Shown piece after piece: positions 48,781 through 61,679 of a DNA stretch of 64,000 bases. Made by a program: the position numbers and the translations under genes. Source of the DNA: Pseudomonas capeferrum (GTDB lineage Bacteria; Pseudomonadota; Gammaproteobacteria; Pseudomonadales; Pseudomonadaceae); assembly GCF_013523055.1 (NCBI RefSeq), contig NZ_JAAMQM010000011.1, positions 124,001-188,000 on the forward strand, read 5' to 3'. The notes under the pieces are model-generated. The model had not been told where the DNA came from. It did no database searches and saw only the letters and a program-made list of their open reading frames with translations. How positions within the stretch are numbered: position 1 is the stretch's first letter; each line of letters starts with the position of its first letter.

Positions 48781-49845
48781 TCAGTTGACCTTGGCGGCCA
48801 ACTCGCCCTTGGCATAGCGCTGGAACATGTCTTCCAGGGAGATCGGCTTGATCTTCGAAGCATTGCCGGCGGTGCCGAAGGCTTCATAGCGAGCGATGCA
48901 GACGTCACGCATGGCCTTCACGGTCTCGGCGAAGAATTTGCGTGGGTCGAACTCGCTCGGATTCATCGCCATGTGACGACGAATCGCGCCGGTCGAAGCC
49001 AGACGCAGGTCGGTGTCGATATTGACCTTGCGCACGCCGTACTTGATGCCCTCGACGATCTCTTCGACCGGTACGCCGTAGGTCTCCTTGATCTCGCCAC
49101 CGTACTGGTTGATGATCGCCAGCCACTCTTGCGGGACCGAGGAAGAACCGTGCATCACCAGGTGGGTGTTGGGGATGCGCTTGTGGATTTCCTTGATACG
49201 GTCGATGGCCAGGATGTCGCCGGTCGGCGGCTTGGTGAACTTGTAGGCACCATGGCTGGTACCGATGGCGATGGCCAGGGCGTCGACCTGGGTCTTCTTG
49301 ACGAAATCGGCGGCTTCTTCCGGATCGGTCAGCATCTGGCTGTGGTCCAGGGTACCTTCGGCGCCGATACCGTCCTCCTCGCCGGCCTGACCGGTTTCCA
49401 GGCTACCCAGGCAGCCCAGCTCGCCTTCGACGGAGACGCCGCAGGCGTGAGCGAAGGCCACGGTCTGCTGGGTCACGCGGACGTTGTAGTCGTAGTCCGA
49501 AGGCGTCTTGCCGTCTTCCTTGAGCGAGCCGTCCATCATGACGGAGCTGAAGCCCAGTTGGATGGAACGCTGGCAGACGTCAGGGCTGGTGCCGTGATCC
49601 TGGTGCATGCACACCGGGATGTGCGGGAATTCTTCGATGGCCGCCAGGATCAGGTGACGCAGGAAGGGGGCGCCAGCGTACTTGCGAGCACCGGCCGAAG
49701 CCTGGACGATGACCGGAGAGTCGGTCTTGTCGGCGGCTTCCATGATGGCGCGCATCTGCTCGAGGTTGTTGACGTTGAAAGCTGGAACGCCGTAACCGAA
49801 CTCGGCGGCGTGGTCCAGCATCTGGCGCATGCTAATGAGTGCCAT
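48781..49845 (-). CDS. fba: Class II fructose-1,6-bisphosphate aldolase
   Basis: The enzyme cleaves or forms fructose 1,6-bisphosphate; in Pseudomonas, which lacks a usual phosphofructokinase, it serves mainly gluconeogenesis. The 354-residue class IIB protein has [13 protein letters not shown] (catalytic Asp and zinc His), [16 protein letters not shown] and [10 protein letters not shown]. The ATG at 49843-49845 has GGGAGAGAG upstream. The long upstream frame is not part of the gene. It ends the carbon-metabolism block tktA, epd, pgk, fba. Confidence 0.97.
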   Translation of the reverse strand: MALISMRQMLDHAAEFGYGVPAFNVNNLEQMRAIMEAADKTDSPVIVQASAGARKYAGAPFLRHLILAAIEEFPHIPVCMHQDHGTSPDVCQRSIQLGFSSVMMDGSLKEDGKTPSDYDYNVRVTQQTVAFAHACGVSVEGELGCLGSLETGQAGEEDGIGAEGTLDHSQMLTDPEEAADFVKKTQVDALAIAIGTSHGAYKFTKPPTGDILAIDRIKEIHKRIPNTHLVMHGSSSVPQEWLAIINQYGGEIKETYGVPVEEIVEGIKYGVRKVNIDTDLRLASTGAIRRHMAMNPSEFDPRKFFAETVKAMRDVCIARYEAFGTAGNASKIKPISLEDMFQRYAKGELAAKVN

Positions 49846-49943
49846 TGTGTATCTCTCTCCCGACAAGCGTCGTTTTTCGTGCAAGCCTGCCGCAGCGGCG
49901 GTTGCTGTTGATGTTGTGTGGGCCGCCACGGCGGCCCGGCCAG

Positions 49944-50273
49944 TCACGGTGCCTTGCAGCCCCGCCCTATCAGATCGTTGGTCGCTACCCAGTACGCCAG
50001 GCCTTCTTCGCCCTGGACATGGAACGCCAGGACGCCATCGCCATACAGGCTCCCGGACGCCCCCGGCTCGGACGCCAGCCGATAGACTCGATCGCCCGCG
50101 CCCAAACGTACCTCTACAGTATCTCCATTTGCGTCCGCAAGACGCCATGCCAGCTCGGCCCCACTGTCGCAGACCCAGCGAGTCCAGTCGGCCGACGGCG
50201 CAGGCGAAGTGGATCGCAAGCCGGTACATCCTGCCAGGACCGCCAAGGCCAACCCGGCCATGAGCGCTCTCAT
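49944..50273 (-). CDS. MliC-like lysozyme-inhibitor lipoprotein
   Basis: The 109-residue lipoprotein has a signal peptide ending in lipobox LAGC (Cys15). The mature part has [30 protein letters not shown] and [19 protein letters not shown], matching the beta-sandwich of MliC, a c-type lysozyme inhibitor. GGAGGATTATCG stands directly before the ATG at 50273. It is the first of two small lipoproteins between fba and pgk. The inhibitor role is family-based. Confidence 0.8.
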   Translation of the reverse strand: MRALMAGLALAVLAGCTGLRSTSPAPSADWTRWVCDSGAELAWRLADANGDTVEVRLGAGDRVYRLASEPGASGSLYGDGVLAFHVQGEEGLAYWVATNDLIGRGCKAP

Positions 50274-50322
50274 CGATAATCCTCCAAAGACCACGAAACG
50301 GCGCCCAGGTTGCCATGCGCCA

Positions 50323-50541
50323 TCAAGGGCAACCCGGCGCGCGCTGCTGATGTTCGTCGTCGTACTTCTCGAGACCGACAGGTCCCAGGCGCTTGCTGAT
50401 CACCGGTACGGTCTCCGCCTGCCACTGGGACTGGTAGCAGCCACCCTGGGCAGGGGTCGGGCCATTGGCCTCCGGGGCCGGCCCGCTGGAGCAGGCGGCG
50501 AGCAGACCCGCCAGGATCATCACAGGCAATCGCTTGAGCAT
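50323..50541 (-). CDS. Small hypothetical lipoprotein
   Basis: The 72-residue product starts MLKRLPVMILAGLLAACSS, with a clear signal peptide and lipobox LAAC (Cys17). The mature part is about 55 residues with two further Cys, in GGCYQSQW and at the end (APGCP), that could form a disulfide. GAGGAA lies ten bases before the ATG at 50541. It sits between pgk (32 bp away) and the MliC-like gene on the same strand. I do not recognise a family. Confidence 0.75.
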   Translation of the reverse strand: MLKRLPVMILAGLLAACSSGPAPEANGPTPAQGGCYQSQWQAETVPVISKRLGPVGLEKYDDEHQQRAPGCP

Positions 50542-50573
50542 CGGCTCGCTTCCTCTGCCAGGCGTCGACCTTT

Positions 50574-51737
50574 TCAGGCCTTGGCCCGCTGTTCCAGGAT
50601 TTCGACCGCGGGAAGGACCTTGCCCTCGACGAACTCGAGGAAGGCGCCGCCGCCGGTAGAAATGTAGGAGATCTTTTCGGCGACGCCATATTTGTCGATG
50701 GCCGCCAGGGTATCGCCACCACCGGCAATGGAGAAGGCGCTGCTGTCGGCGATGGCCTGAGCCAGCACCTTGGTGCCATTGCCGAACTGGTCGAATTCGA
50801 AGACACCGACCGGACCGTTCCACAGGATGGTCCTGGAGGATTTCAGCGCCTCGGCGAAATTGGCGGCGGTCTGTGGACCGATATCCAGGATCATGTCGTC
50901 GTCGGCCACCTCGGCGATGCTCTTGACGGTGGCTTCGGCGCTCTCGGCGAACTCCTTGGCGACGACTACATCCACCGGCAATGGCACGTTGACCTTGGCC
51001 GCGATGGCCTTGGCGGTCTCGATCAGGTCAGGCTCGTACAGCGATTTGCCGACATTGTGACCGGCCGCGGCCAGGAAGGTGTTGGCGATGCCGCCACCGA
51101 CGATCAACAGGTCGCAGACCTGGCTGAGGCTGTTCAACACGTCCAGCTTGGTCGAGACCTTGGAGCCGGCGACGATGGCCGCCATCGGCTTGGCCGGGGC
51201 TTTCAGGGCCTTGCCCAGGGCATCCAGCTCGGCGGCCAGCAGAGGGCCAGCCGCCGCGACCTTGGCGAATTTGGCGACACCGTGGGTGGAACCTTCGGCA
51301 CGGTGAGCGGTGCCGAAGGCATCCATGACGAACACGTCGCACAGTGCGGCGTACTTCTGCGCCAACTCGTCGGCGTTCTTCTTCTCGCCCTTGTTGAAGC
51401 GTACGTTCTCGAACAACACCAGGTCACCCGCACCGACAGTGACACCGTCCAGGTAGTCGGCTACCAGCGGCACATCGCGCCCCAGGGCCTTGGTCAGGTA
51501 GTCGGCCACCGGCTTGAGGCTGTTCTCGGCCGAAAACTCGCCTTCGGTCGGACGGCCCAGATGCGAGCAGATCATCACGGCGGCGCCTTTTTCCAAGGCC
51601 AAGCGGATGGTCGGCAACGCAGCCTGGATACGCGCATCGCTGCTTACCACACCGTCCTTCACGGGGACGTTGAGGTCTTCGCGGATCAGTACGCGCTTAC
51701 CTTGCAGGTCGAGGTCGGTCATCTTCAACACGGTCAT
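50574..51737 (-). CDS. pgk: Phosphoglycerate kinase
   Basis: Pgk interconverts 1,3-bisphosphoglycerate and 3-phosphoglycerate with ADP/ATP. The 387-residue protein has [28 protein letters not shown], the hinge and nucleotide region ([28 protein letters not shown]) and the C-terminal [11 protein letters not shown]. It lies 12 bp downstream of epd on the same strand and is followed by two lipoprotein genes and fba. Confidence 0.97.
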   Translation of the reverse strand: MTVLKMTDLDLQGKRVLIREDLNVPVKDGVVSSDARIQAALPTIRLALEKGAAVMICSHLGRPTEGEFSAENSLKPVADYLTKALGRDVPLVADYLDGVTVGAGDLVLFENVRFNKGEKKNADELAQKYAALCDVFVMDAFGTAHRAEGSTHGVAKFAKVAAAGPLLAAELDALGKALKAPAKPMAAIVAGSKVSTKLDVLNSLSQVCDLLIVGGGIANTFLAAAGHNVGKSLYEPDLIETAKAIAAKVNVPLPVDVVVAKEFAESAEATVKSIAEVADDDMILDIGPQTAANFAEALKSSRTILWNGPVGVFEFDQFGNGTKVLAQAIADSSAFSIAGGGDTLAAIDKYGVAEKISYISTGGGAFLEFVEGKVLPAVEILEQRAKA

Positions 51738-51749
51738 GAATGCGGTCCT

Positions 51750-52817
51750 TCAGGGCTGTTTGCAGGTGGTGCTAGTGGAGTGGACGACGCGCAGGAAATG
51801 GTCGGCAACGTCGAGCATGCGGTTGGCGAACCCCCACTCGTTGTCGAACCAGGCCAACAGGTTCACCAGGCGCGGGCCGGAAACGAGGGTCTGGCTGGCG
51901 TCGACGATGGCCGAGTGCGGGTCATGGTTGAAATCACAGCTGGCGTGCGGCAGTTCAGTGTAGGCCAGAAGACCCTGCAGCGGACCGGTACTCGCGGCTT
52001 CGCGCAGCACCCGGTTGACTTCGGCCGCGGTGGTGTCACGGGCAGTCTGCAAGGTGATGTCCAGGCAGGATACGTTAACCGTCGGCACGCGCACGGCTTT
52101 GGCCTGAATTCGCCCGGCAAGTTCCGGAAGCAGACGCTCGATACCGCGTGCCAGTCCCGTGGACACCGGAATCACCGACTGGAAGGCCGAGCGTGTACGA
52201 CGCAGGTCCTCATGGTGATAGGCGTCGATCACCGGCTGGTCGTTCATCGCCGAGTGGATGGTGGTGATCGATACGTATTCGATGCCGAATGCCTGATCCA
52301 GCACGCGCAGCAGCGGCACGCCGCAGTTGGTCGTGCAGGAAGCGTTGGAGACCAGCCGCTCATGGCCATTCAGGCCGTCCTGGTTGATGCCGTAGACCAC
52401 CGTGGCATCGACGTCCGCCTCGCTGGCCATCGGCTGGGAAAACAGCACGCGCGGTGCACCGGCATCGAGGAACCGCTGACCGTCGGCGCGGGTGTGATAG
52501 GCGCCGGAGCACTCCAGCACCAGGTCGATATCCAGGCCGGCCCAGTCGATGCCTTCAGGCGTGGCGCTGCGCAAGACCTTCACGCAGTCGCCGTTGATAT
52601 GCAGACAGTCGCCTTCGACCTTCACCTCGCCGGGAAAGCGCCCGTGGGTAGAGTCGAAGCGTGTCAGGTATTCCACGCTGGCCAGGTCGGCCAGGTCGTT
52701 CAGTGCAACGATCTCGAAACCGGCCTTCGCCCCCCGCTCGACCAATGCGCGCAGTACGCAACGACCGATGCGGCCGTAGCCGTTGAGTGCAACTTTGTAA
52801 GGACGCGTTTGGGACAT
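51750..52817 (-). CDS. epd: Erythrose-4-phosphate dehydrogenase
   Basis: Epd oxidises erythrose 4-phosphate to 4-phosphoerythronate, the entry to pyridoxal phosphate synthesis; it is a paralogue of GAPDH. The 355-residue protein has ALNGYGRIGRCVLRAL (NAD fold), SNASCTTNCG with the catalytic Cys, and WFDNEWGFANRMLDVA. The Epd assignment rather than GapB rests on the tktA-epd-pgk-fba order. Upstream lies an 86-nt palindrome, and tktA ends 244 bp away. Confidence 0.88.
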   Translation of the reverse strand: MSQTRPYKVALNGYGRIGRCVLRALVERGAKAGFEIVALNDLADLASVEYLTRFDSTHGRFPGEVKVEGDCLHINGDCVKVLRSATPEGIDWAGLDIDLVLECSGAYHTRADGQRFLDAGAPRVLFSQPMASEADVDATVVYGINQDGLNGHERLVSNASCTTNCGVPLLRVLDQAFGIEYVSITTIHSAMNDQPVIDAYHHEDLRRTRSAFQSVIPVSTGLARGIERLLPELAGRIQAKAVRVPTVNVSCLDITLQTARDTTAAEVNRVLREAASTGPLQGLLAYTELPHASCDFNHDPHSAIVDASQTLVSGPRLVNLLAWFDNEWGFANRMLDVADHFLRVVHSTSTTCKQP

Positions 52818-52883
52818 GGGGGCTCACGAACTAGTGCGTAGTATGGCCGTACCTACCGAGACCGTCTGGTAATCGGCCGCTGC

Positions 52884-52969
52884 CGTTGCATTCAGGCCGC
52901 TCTGCACAGACCGCGTCAACGCCTCGGGGGCGTACGGCGTGACCTGTGCAGAACGGCCTGAATGCAACG
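52884..52969. repeat. Long palindrome between tktA and epd
   Basis: Arms of 26 nt (52884-52909 and 52944-52969) are inverted copies with one mismatch, around a 34-base loop that has further self-complementarity. It is not followed by a U-tract and does not carry the REP core. It lies 67 bp before the epd start. In RNA it would form a very stable hairpin in the tktA-epd leader. Confidence 0.8.
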
Positions 52970-53061
52970 TCGAACCGAGCTTGATCGACCGAGGCACACG
53001 TCGGGACGAACCACGACAATGGCCTCGGTGATCGGAGGGCATCGATGCCCTCCACTGTACA

Positions 53062-55059
53062 TCAGTCTTCCAGCAGTTCTTCGGCGGTCGCCAGGATATT
53101 GTCCAGGGTGAAGCCGAACTCTTCGAACAGCGCAGGCGCCGGAGCCGACTCCCCGTAGGTGGTCATGCCGATGACACGGCCTTCGAGACCGACATACTTG
53201 TACCAGAAGTCTGCATGAGCAGCTTCGATGGCGATACGCGCGCTGACTTCCAGCGGCAGGACGGACTGCTTGTAGCCGGCATCCTGGGCATCGAACACGC
53301 TGGTGGATGGCATGGAAACCACACGCACCTTGCGGCCTTGGGCGGTCAGCTTGTCGAACGCCTGAACGGCCAGGCCAACTTCGGAGCCGGTCGCGATCAG
53401 GATCAGCTCGGGCTCGCCCGCGCAGTCCTTCAGTACATAGCCACCGCGGCCGATCGCGGCGATCTGGTCGGCATCGCGCTCCTGGTGCTGCAGGTTCTGA
53501 CGCGAGAAGATCAGCGCCGAAGGCCCATCCTTGCGCTCCAGGGCATGCTTCCAGGACACGGCCGATTCGACCGCGTCGGCTGGACGCCAAGTGTCGAGGT
53601 TCGGTGTGCTGCGCAGGCTGGTCAACTGCTCGACCGGCTGGTGGGTCGGGCCGTCCTCGCCCAGGCCGATGGAGTCGTGGGTGTAGACATGCACCACACG
53701 CTGCTTCATCAGGGCGGACATGCGCACGGCGTTGCGGGCGTATTCCATGAACATCAGGAAGGTCGCGCCGTAAGGCACCAGGCCGCCATGCAGGGCGACG
53801 CCGTTCATGATCGCGGTCATGCCGAACTCGCGCACGCCGTAGAACACGTAGTTGCCGCTGGCATCGTCGGCAGCCACGCCCTTGCAACCTTTCCACAGGG
53901 TCAGGTTGGAACCGGCGAGGTCGGCGGAGCCGCCCAGCAGTTCGGGCAGCAGGGGACCGAAGGCGTTCAGGGTGTTCTGACTGGCCTTGCGGCTGGCGAT
54001 GGTCTCGCCCTTGGCGGCGACTTCGGCGATGTAGGCCTGGGCCTTCTCGGCGAAGTCGGCCGGCAGCTCGCCCGCCACGCGGCGCTTGAACTCGGCGGCC
54101 AGGTCGGGGAAGGCCTTGGCGTAGGCGTCGAAGCGCTGATTCCAGTCGGCCTCGGCCTTGGCACCGGCGTCCTTGGCGTCCCACTCGGCGTAGATGTCGG
54201 CAGGCACTTCGAACGGACCGTGGTTCCAGTTCAACTGCTTGCGGGCCAGGGCGATTTCATCGTTGCCCAGCGGCGCACCGTGGGAATCTTCCTTGCCCTG
54301 CTTGTTCGGCGAGCCGAAACCGATGATGGTCTTGCAGCAGATCAGGGTCGGACGGTCGCTCTTGCGCGCCGTTTCGATGGCGGTCTTGATCTCGTCGGCG
54401 TCATGACCGTCGACATTGCGGATCACCTGCCAGTTGTAGGCTTCGAAACGCTTTGGCGTGTCGTCGGTGAACCAGCCATGGACTTCGCCATCGATGGAGA
54501 TACCGTTGTCATCGTAGAAGGCGATCAGCTTGTTCAGGCCCAGCGTGCCGGCCAGCGAGGCGACTTCGTGGGAGATGCCTTCCATCATGCAGCCGTCACC
54601 CATGAAGACATAGGTGTGGTGATCGACGACCTGGTGGCCTTCGCGGTTGAACTGGTCGGCCAGCACTTTTTCGGCGAGCGCGAAACCGACCGCATTGGCC
54701 AGGCCCTGGCCCAGGGGTCCGGTGGTGGTCTCCACGCCAGGGGTGTAGCCCAGCTCCGGGTGGCCTGGCGTACGGCTGTGCAACTGGCGGAAACCCTTGA
54801 GGTCATCGATCGACAGGTCGTAGCCGGTCAGGTGCAGCAGCGAATAGATCAGCATCGAACCGTGGCCGTTGGACAGCACGAAGCGGTCGCGGTCAGCGAA
54901 TTTCGGGTTGCTCGGGCTGTGCTTCAGATAGTCACGCCACAGTACCTCGGCGATATCCGCCATGCCCATGGGGGCACCTGGGTGGCCGCTGTTGGCCTTT
55001 TGCACGGCATCCATGCTGAGTGCACGAATAGCGTTCGCACGCTCACGACGGCTGGGCAT
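53062..55059 (-). CDS. tktA: Transketolase
   Basis: Transketolase moves two-carbon units between sugar phosphates with thiamine pyrophosphate. The 665-residue protein has [18 protein letters not shown], the TPP-binding [18 protein letters not shown], and the C-terminal pyrimidine and transketolase C domains. The ATG at 55057-55059 has GGAG upstream and sets the start; 63 further open codons upstream are not family-like. It heads the tktA-epd-pgk-fba group. Confidence 0.97.
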   Translation of the reverse strand: MPSRRERANAIRALSMDAVQKANSGHPGAPMGMADIAEVLWRDYLKHSPSNPKFADRDRFVLSNGHGSMLIYSLLHLTGYDLSIDDLKGFRQLHSRTPGHPELGYTPGVETTTGPLGQGLANAVGFALAEKVLADQFNREGHQVVDHHTYVFMGDGCMMEGISHEVASLAGTLGLNKLIAFYDDNGISIDGEVHGWFTDDTPKRFEAYNWQVIRNVDGHDADEIKTAIETARKSDRPTLICCKTIIGFGSPNKQGKEDSHGAPLGNDEIALARKQLNWNHGPFEVPADIYAEWDAKDAGAKAEADWNQRFDAYAKAFPDLAAEFKRRVAGELPADFAEKAQAYIAEVAAKGETIASRKASQNTLNAFGPLLPELLGGSADLAGSNLTLWKGCKGVAADDASGNYVFYGVREFGMTAIMNGVALHGGLVPYGATFLMFMEYARNAVRMSALMKQRVVHVYTHDSIGLGEDGPTHQPVEQLTSLRSTPNLDTWRPADAVESAVSWKHALERKDGPSALIFSRQNLQHQERDADQIAAIGRGGYVLKDCAGEPELILIATGSEVGLAVQAFDKLTAQGRKVRVVSMPSTSVFDAQDAGYKQSVLPLEVSARIAIEAAHADFWYKYVGLEGRVIGMTTYGESAPAPALFEEFGFTLDNILATAEELLED

Positions 55060-55238
55060 CGCTAATCTCCTGGGCTTTGTATGAGTGATGTAACAAAAGG
55101 CGGTCATTTTCGCCCACAGTTGCCCTGGGGGCAATGACGGATGGACGAACAGGGACGAATTTCCTGTTTTCAGGCTCATTCTGCCGGCAGTACGCCCCTG
55201 AAGCGGTCGATTCCAAGGATCGACGGGCCGCCTATCGT

Positions 55239-55264
55239 GCAATATCAAAACTTTTTGATATTGC
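55239..55264. promoter_or_regulatory. 26-bp palindromic operator, likely for the ArsR-type regulator
   Basis: GCAATATCAAAA, two bases, and the exact complement TTTTGATATTGC form a perfect 12-2-12 palindrome. It lies 39 bp before the start of the ArsR-methyltransferase gene, next to a candidate -35 box. AT-rich palindromes like this are typical ArsR-family operators. A second TATTGC half-site follows at 55265-55270. Confidence 0.75.
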
Positions 55265-55266
55265 TA

Positions 55267-55295
55267 TTGCGACGATAGCGGCGCCTGTCTAGACT
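55267..55295 (+). promoter_or_regulatory. Candidate sigma-70 promoter, possibly giving a leaderless mRNA
   Basis: TTGCGA (55267-55272) and TAGACT (55290-55295) are 17 bp apart. The start codon at 55304 is only eight bases after the -10 box, and no Shine-Dalgarno sequence precedes it, so the transcript may be leaderless. Inference from motif and distance only. Confidence 0.4.
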
Positions 55296-55303
55296 GCGGC
55301 CTC

Positions 55304-56299
55304 ATGAACCTGCGCGCACCTTCGACCCAACATCAGCAAAGCGACGAACTGGCAGCCCTGTGCAAGGCCGGTGGCGATCCGCTGCGCCTGAATGTCCTGC
55401 GCGCCCTGGCCAACGACTCCTATGGCGTGCTGGAGCTGGCGCAGATCTTCGCCACCGGCCAGTCCGGCATGAGCCATCACCTCAAGGTGCTGGCACAGGC
55501 CGAGCTGGTTGCTACACGCCGCGAAGGCAATGCGATCTTCTACCGCCGCGCCCTGCCCGACCCGCTGCGTCTGGGCGGTCGTCTGCACTCTGCGTTGCTC
55601 GACGAGGCCGACAGCCTTTCGCTGCCGGACGATGTCCAAGCGCGCATTGCTCAGGTGCAACAACGCCGGGCCGCTACCAGCCAGGACTTTTTCCTGCGTG
55701 TGGAAGAGAAATTCCGCGCCCAGCAGGACCTTATCGCAGGCCTGCCCCAGTACCGCGAGAGCCTGTTGGCACTGCTCGACAAGCTCAGCTTCGACGAGCA
55801 GGCGAGCGCATTGGAGGTCGGTCCGGGCGATGGCGAATTCCTGCCCGAGCTGGCGCGCCGCTTCGCCCACGTCACGGCACTGGACAACAGCCCGACCATG
55901 CTCGAACTGGCCCGCCAGCTGTGCCTGCGCAAGGGGCTCGACAACGTGACCCTGCAATTGGCCGATGCGCTCAGCGCCACACAGGAGCAGGCCGATTGCG
56001 TGGTACTGAACATGGTGCTGCACCATTTCGACGATCCGGCTCTGGCCCTGCGCCTGCTGGCCGGGCACGTCAAGGCCGGCGGCAGCCTGCTCGTCACCGA
56101 GCTGTGCAGCCATGACCAGCATTGGGCCCGCGATGCCTGCGGCGACCTCTGGCTGGGCTTCGAGCAGGACGACCTGGCCACTTGGGCCAGGACAGCGGGC
56201 CTGACGCCCGAAGACAGTCTCTACGTCGGCTTGCGCAACGGCTTCCAGATTCAAGTCCGACATTTCCAGCGACCCGCTGGCGACATTCACCCTCGGTAA
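55304..56299 (+). CDS. ArsR-family regulator fused to a SAM-dependent methyltransferase domain (SahR-like)
   Basis: The 331-residue protein has an N-terminal ArsR winged helix (about residues 15-90; [20 protein letters not shown] is the recognition region) and a C-terminal class I methyltransferase fold ([19 protein letters not shown] binds SAM or [15 protein letters not shown] is motif IV-like). This fusion matches SahR-type regulators, which sense S-adenosylhomocysteine and control methionine-cycle genes. That metK follows only 19 bp later on the same strand supports this. A perfect palindrome lies upstream. No metal-binding ArsR cysteines are seen. Confidence 0.85.
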   Translation: MNLRAPSTQHQQSDELAALCKAGGDPLRLNVLRALANDSYGVLELAQIFATGQSGMSHHLKVLAQAELVATRREGNAIFYRRALPDPLRLGGRLHSALLDEADSLSLPDDVQARIAQVQQRRAATSQDFFLRVEEKFRAQQDLIAGLPQYRESLLALLDKLSFDEQASALEVGPGDGEFLPELARRFAHVTALDNSPTMLELARQLCLRKGLDNVTLQLADALSATQEQADCVVLNMVLHHFDDPALALRLLAGHVKAGGSLLVTELCSHDQHWARDACGDLWLGFEQDDLATWARTAGLTPEDSLYVGLRNGFQIQVRHFQRPAGDIHPR

Positions 56300-56318
56300 A
56301 CCTCAGGAACCCTTCGAG

Positions 56319-57509
<1,191 letters not shown>

Positions 57510-57542
57510 GAGACAAGCGCGGCGGATGTAGCCCCGCGCCCC

Positions 57543-57586
57543 CATGAAAAAGCCCCTGTCGAGTGATCGGCAGGGGCTTTTTCATG
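57543..57586. terminator. Bidirectional intrinsic terminator after metK
   Basis: A 16-bp perfect stem (CATGAAAAAGCCCCTG at 57543-57558 and its complement at 57571-57586) with a 12-base loop carries an A-run on one side and a T-run on the other. It lies 33 bp after the metK stop. Confidence 0.93.
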
Positions 57587-57626
57587 GCAGTGGAAACGTT
57601 GCCCGCAAGCCTGTCACATCGCCTGA

Positions 57627-59372
<1,746 letters not shown>

Positions 59373-59506
59373 CGCGCAACAATCGAACAGGCTCAAATGT
59401 AAGGCTTTTCCGAACTTGCGCCGGAAATTCATATTAAAGGTTTATCTATCCTTGAAATCAGGGCAGCATTTCCACCACTTTATTGCCCGTCCCGAAAGGA
59501 GGCCCC

Positions 59507-59902
59507 ATGAAACTGGTTTCGTCGCTCATCCTGCTGTCCACCCTTTCCCTGGCCGCCAACTCGCTGCAAGCAGCACAACCTGATGCCGGCCTCACCGGCT
59601 GCGCTGCCAAACGTAGCGCCATCGAAAACCAGCTCAAGGAAGCGCGTGCGCACGACAATCAGGGGCAGATCTCCGGTCTGGAAAAGGCACTCACGGAAAA
59701 TACCGAGCACTGCACCGACAGCTCCCTGCGCAAGGAACGCGAGCAGAAGGTTCTCGACGCCCGTCACGAAGTCTCCCAGCGCAAACGCGACCTCGACAAG
59801 GCGATGAAGAAAGGCGACGCCGAAAAGATCGAGAAGCGCAAGACCAAGCTCGCCGAATCCAATACCGAGCTCCAGCAAGCCCTGGACGCACTGGACAAGT
59901 AA
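59507..59902 (+). CDS. DUF1090 periplasmic coiled-coil protein (YqjC-like)
   Basis: The 131-residue protein has a signal peptide (MKLVSSLILLSTLSLAANS, cut near LQA) followed by a highly charged, helical region with heptad-like Lys/Glu patterning and two Cys (GCAAK, EHCTD) that may pair. This is the DUF1090/YqjC pattern; function unknown. AAAGGAGG precedes the ATG at 59507, which sets the start over an upstream in-frame one. It follows ligB by 134 bp, a gap with no other gene. Confidence 0.88.
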   Translation: MKLVSSLILLSTLSLAANSLQAAQPDAGLTGCAAKRSAIENQLKEARAHDNQGQISGLEKALTENTEHCTDSSLRKEREQKVLDARHEVSQRKRDLDKAMKKGDAEKIEKRKTKLAESNTELQQALDALDK

Positions 59903-59963
59903 CCTCGGCGGTACCCCGCACGCGGCTGCGCAAGGTCACATCGGGGCTGTGGCTCCGCAGCCT

Positions 59964-60410
59964 TCAATGAGTCCGGAATTCCTTGTGGCAGGCCGTACAG
60001 GCCGCTTCCACGGTGTCCATGGGCTCTTTCAGGCGAGCACTCTCCAGCGCTTCGTCGCGTGTCACGCCGACCAATCGGCCCGTAACCTCTTCCAGGTGGC
60101 GCGCCAGCTCGTCGAATCGCGCCTGACGCGCCCAGACATCGTCCCGGGCACTGCTCTCGCCTTCATCCCTGGCCTTTGGAAAATGCTGCCATGGCGCATG
60201 GGCGAGCTCATCGAGCTTGACCGCCCCTTCTGCGAACCTCTCGCCGTCGAACGGCAGACGACCGCGCAGCATGCCTCCCATCTCTTCGCTGGTCTTGAGC
60301 ATCTGCCGGAAGATCGCCTTGCGCTGGCCCAGTGGTGAGTTAGGATCGTCACGGTCACAAGCGCCCAGGGACAGGCCGACCACCAGTAACACTATGAAAC
60401 GTGTGCGCAT
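59964..60410 (-). CDS. Cytochrome c'-like heme lipoprotein
   Basis: The 148-residue protein has a lipoprotein signal (lipobox LGAC) and ends with AACTACHKEF, a CxxCH heme site close to the C-terminus as in four-helix cytochrome c'. The middle is helical and charged. Cytochromes c' bind NO or CO and may protect against nitrosative stress; this is family knowledge. The start is the ATG at 60408-60410; a GTG three codons earlier is possible. It is convergent with the DUF1090 gene. Confidence 0.85.
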   Translation of the reverse strand: MRTRFIVLLVVGLSLGACDRDDPNSPLGQRKAIFRQMLKTSEEMGGMLRGRLPFDGERFAEGAVKLDELAHAPWQHFPKARDEGESSARDDVWARQARFDELARHLEEVTGRLVGVTRDEALESARLKEPMDTVEAACTACHKEFRTH

Positions 60411-60526
60411 CAGGTTCACATGGCGAGCAGGAAAAGGTCGTCAGTATCCTCGCATGCTCGGTAAACACCAATACCCCCACCAAATACAGGGTTGGCCAGC
60501 GGCAGCCTGCCCCATAAGGATTCTCG

Positions 60527-61678
60527 ATGAAATCAGCTTTGCGCCACCTTGCCTGGGCGCTTCCGGCCTTGGCGCTTCTCGCAGGGTGCAATGGCGGCGA
60601 AACCGCCAAACCAGAGCCTCACGCCGTCGCCACGTACGTCAGTGGCGGCTGGAAAGACCTGCCGAGCGTCAGTGACACGGATCTGGTAGCAGGCTTCCAG
60701 GCATGGCGCAGCGCCTGCGAACGCCTCAAGCGCGACCCGGTCTGGGCCGCGAGCTGCCAGGCCGCTGCCCAGGTCCCGGCCGAGGCCACGCAGATCCGTG
60801 GTTTTCTTCAGCAGAACCTGCAGGTCTATGGCCTGCGTTCGGCGCAGAACGACGTCAATGGCCTGATCACCGGCTATTACGAACCGGTGTACCCGGGCAG
60901 CCTGGCACGGACCGACGTCACCAATGTGCCCGTCTACGGCGTACCGCAAGACATGGTCGTGGTCGCGCTGGACGGCGTCTATCCCGAACTCAAGGGCAAG
61001 CGCCTGCGAGGTCGCGTGGAAGGCCGGGTACTCAAGCCCTACGACACGGCCGAGGTCATCAACCGTGATGGCGTCGATGCGCCGGTGCTGGCCTGGCTGA
61101 CCGACCCGATGGACCTGCAGTTCCTGCAGATCCAGGGGTCGGGACGCATTCAACTCGAGGACGGACGTCAATTGCGCCTGGGCTATGCCGACCAGAATGG
61201 TCACCCCTATCGGCCGATAGGCCGTTGGCTGGTGGATCAGGGGCAGTTGAAGAAGGAAGACGTGACCATGGGCAGCATCCATGCCTGGGCCCAGGCCAAT
61301 CCGACCCGGGTTCCGGAGCTGCTGGCCAGCAACCCTAGCTATGTGTTCTTCAGTGCCCGCCCGGACAGCAACGAGGGCCCGCGTGGTTCGCTCAACGTGC
61401 CCTTGACTGCCGGCTACAGCGTGGCGATCGATCGCAAGGTGATTCCGCTGGGCAGCCTGCTGTGGCTATCGACCACCCGACCGGACGGCAGCCCGGTGGT
61501 TCGCCCCGTGGCGGCGCAGGATACCGGCGGGGCGATCACCGGCGAAGTGCGTGCCGACCTGTTCTGGGGGACCGGCGCGCAAGCGGGCGAGTTGGCAGGC
61601 AACATGAAGCAGCAAGGCCAGATCTGGCTGCTCTGGCCCAAGGGCATGCCTCTGCCGGATGTGCCCAAAGTCCCTTGA
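60527..61678 (+). CDS. mltA: Membrane-bound lytic murein transglycosylase A
   Basis: MltA cleaves peptidoglycan strands in the periplasm, forming anhydromuramic ends. The 383-residue lipoprotein has lipobox LLAGC, the MltA barrel (GLITGYYEPVYPGSL, FLQIQGSGRIQLEDG) and the 3D domain with AAQDTGGAITGEVRADLFWG, which includes the catalytic Asp region. Its stop is one base from the end of the convergent MAPEG gene. Confidence 0.97.
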   Translation: MKSALRHLAWALPALALLAGCNGGETAKPEPHAVATYVSGGWKDLPSVSDTDLVAGFQAWRSACERLKRDPVWAASCQAAAQVPAEATQIRGFLQQNLQVYGLRSAQNDVNGLITGYYEPVYPGSLARTDVTNVPVYGVPQDMVVVALDGVYPELKGKRLRGRVEGRVLKPYDTAEVINRDGVDAPVLAWLTDPMDLQFLQIQGSGRIQLEDGRQLRLGYADQNGHPYRPIGRWLVDQGQLKKEDVTMGSIHAWAQANPTRVPELLASNPSYVFFSARPDSNEGPRGSLNVPLTAGYSVAIDRKVIPLGSLLWLSTTRPDGSPVVRPVAAQDTGGAITGEVRADLFWGTGAQAGELAGNMKQQGQIWLLWPKGMPLPDVPKVP

Positions 61679-61679
61679 T

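Noticed and set aside
49846..50316. N-terminal extension of fba by about 157 codons
   Set aside because: The extension overlaps the lipoprotein gene in another frame and is not aldolase-like; the ATG at 49845 has a strong ribosome site.
53215..55065. Plus-strand frame of 616 codons opposite tktA
   Set aside because: Shadow of transketolase codon use; no ribosome site or domain.
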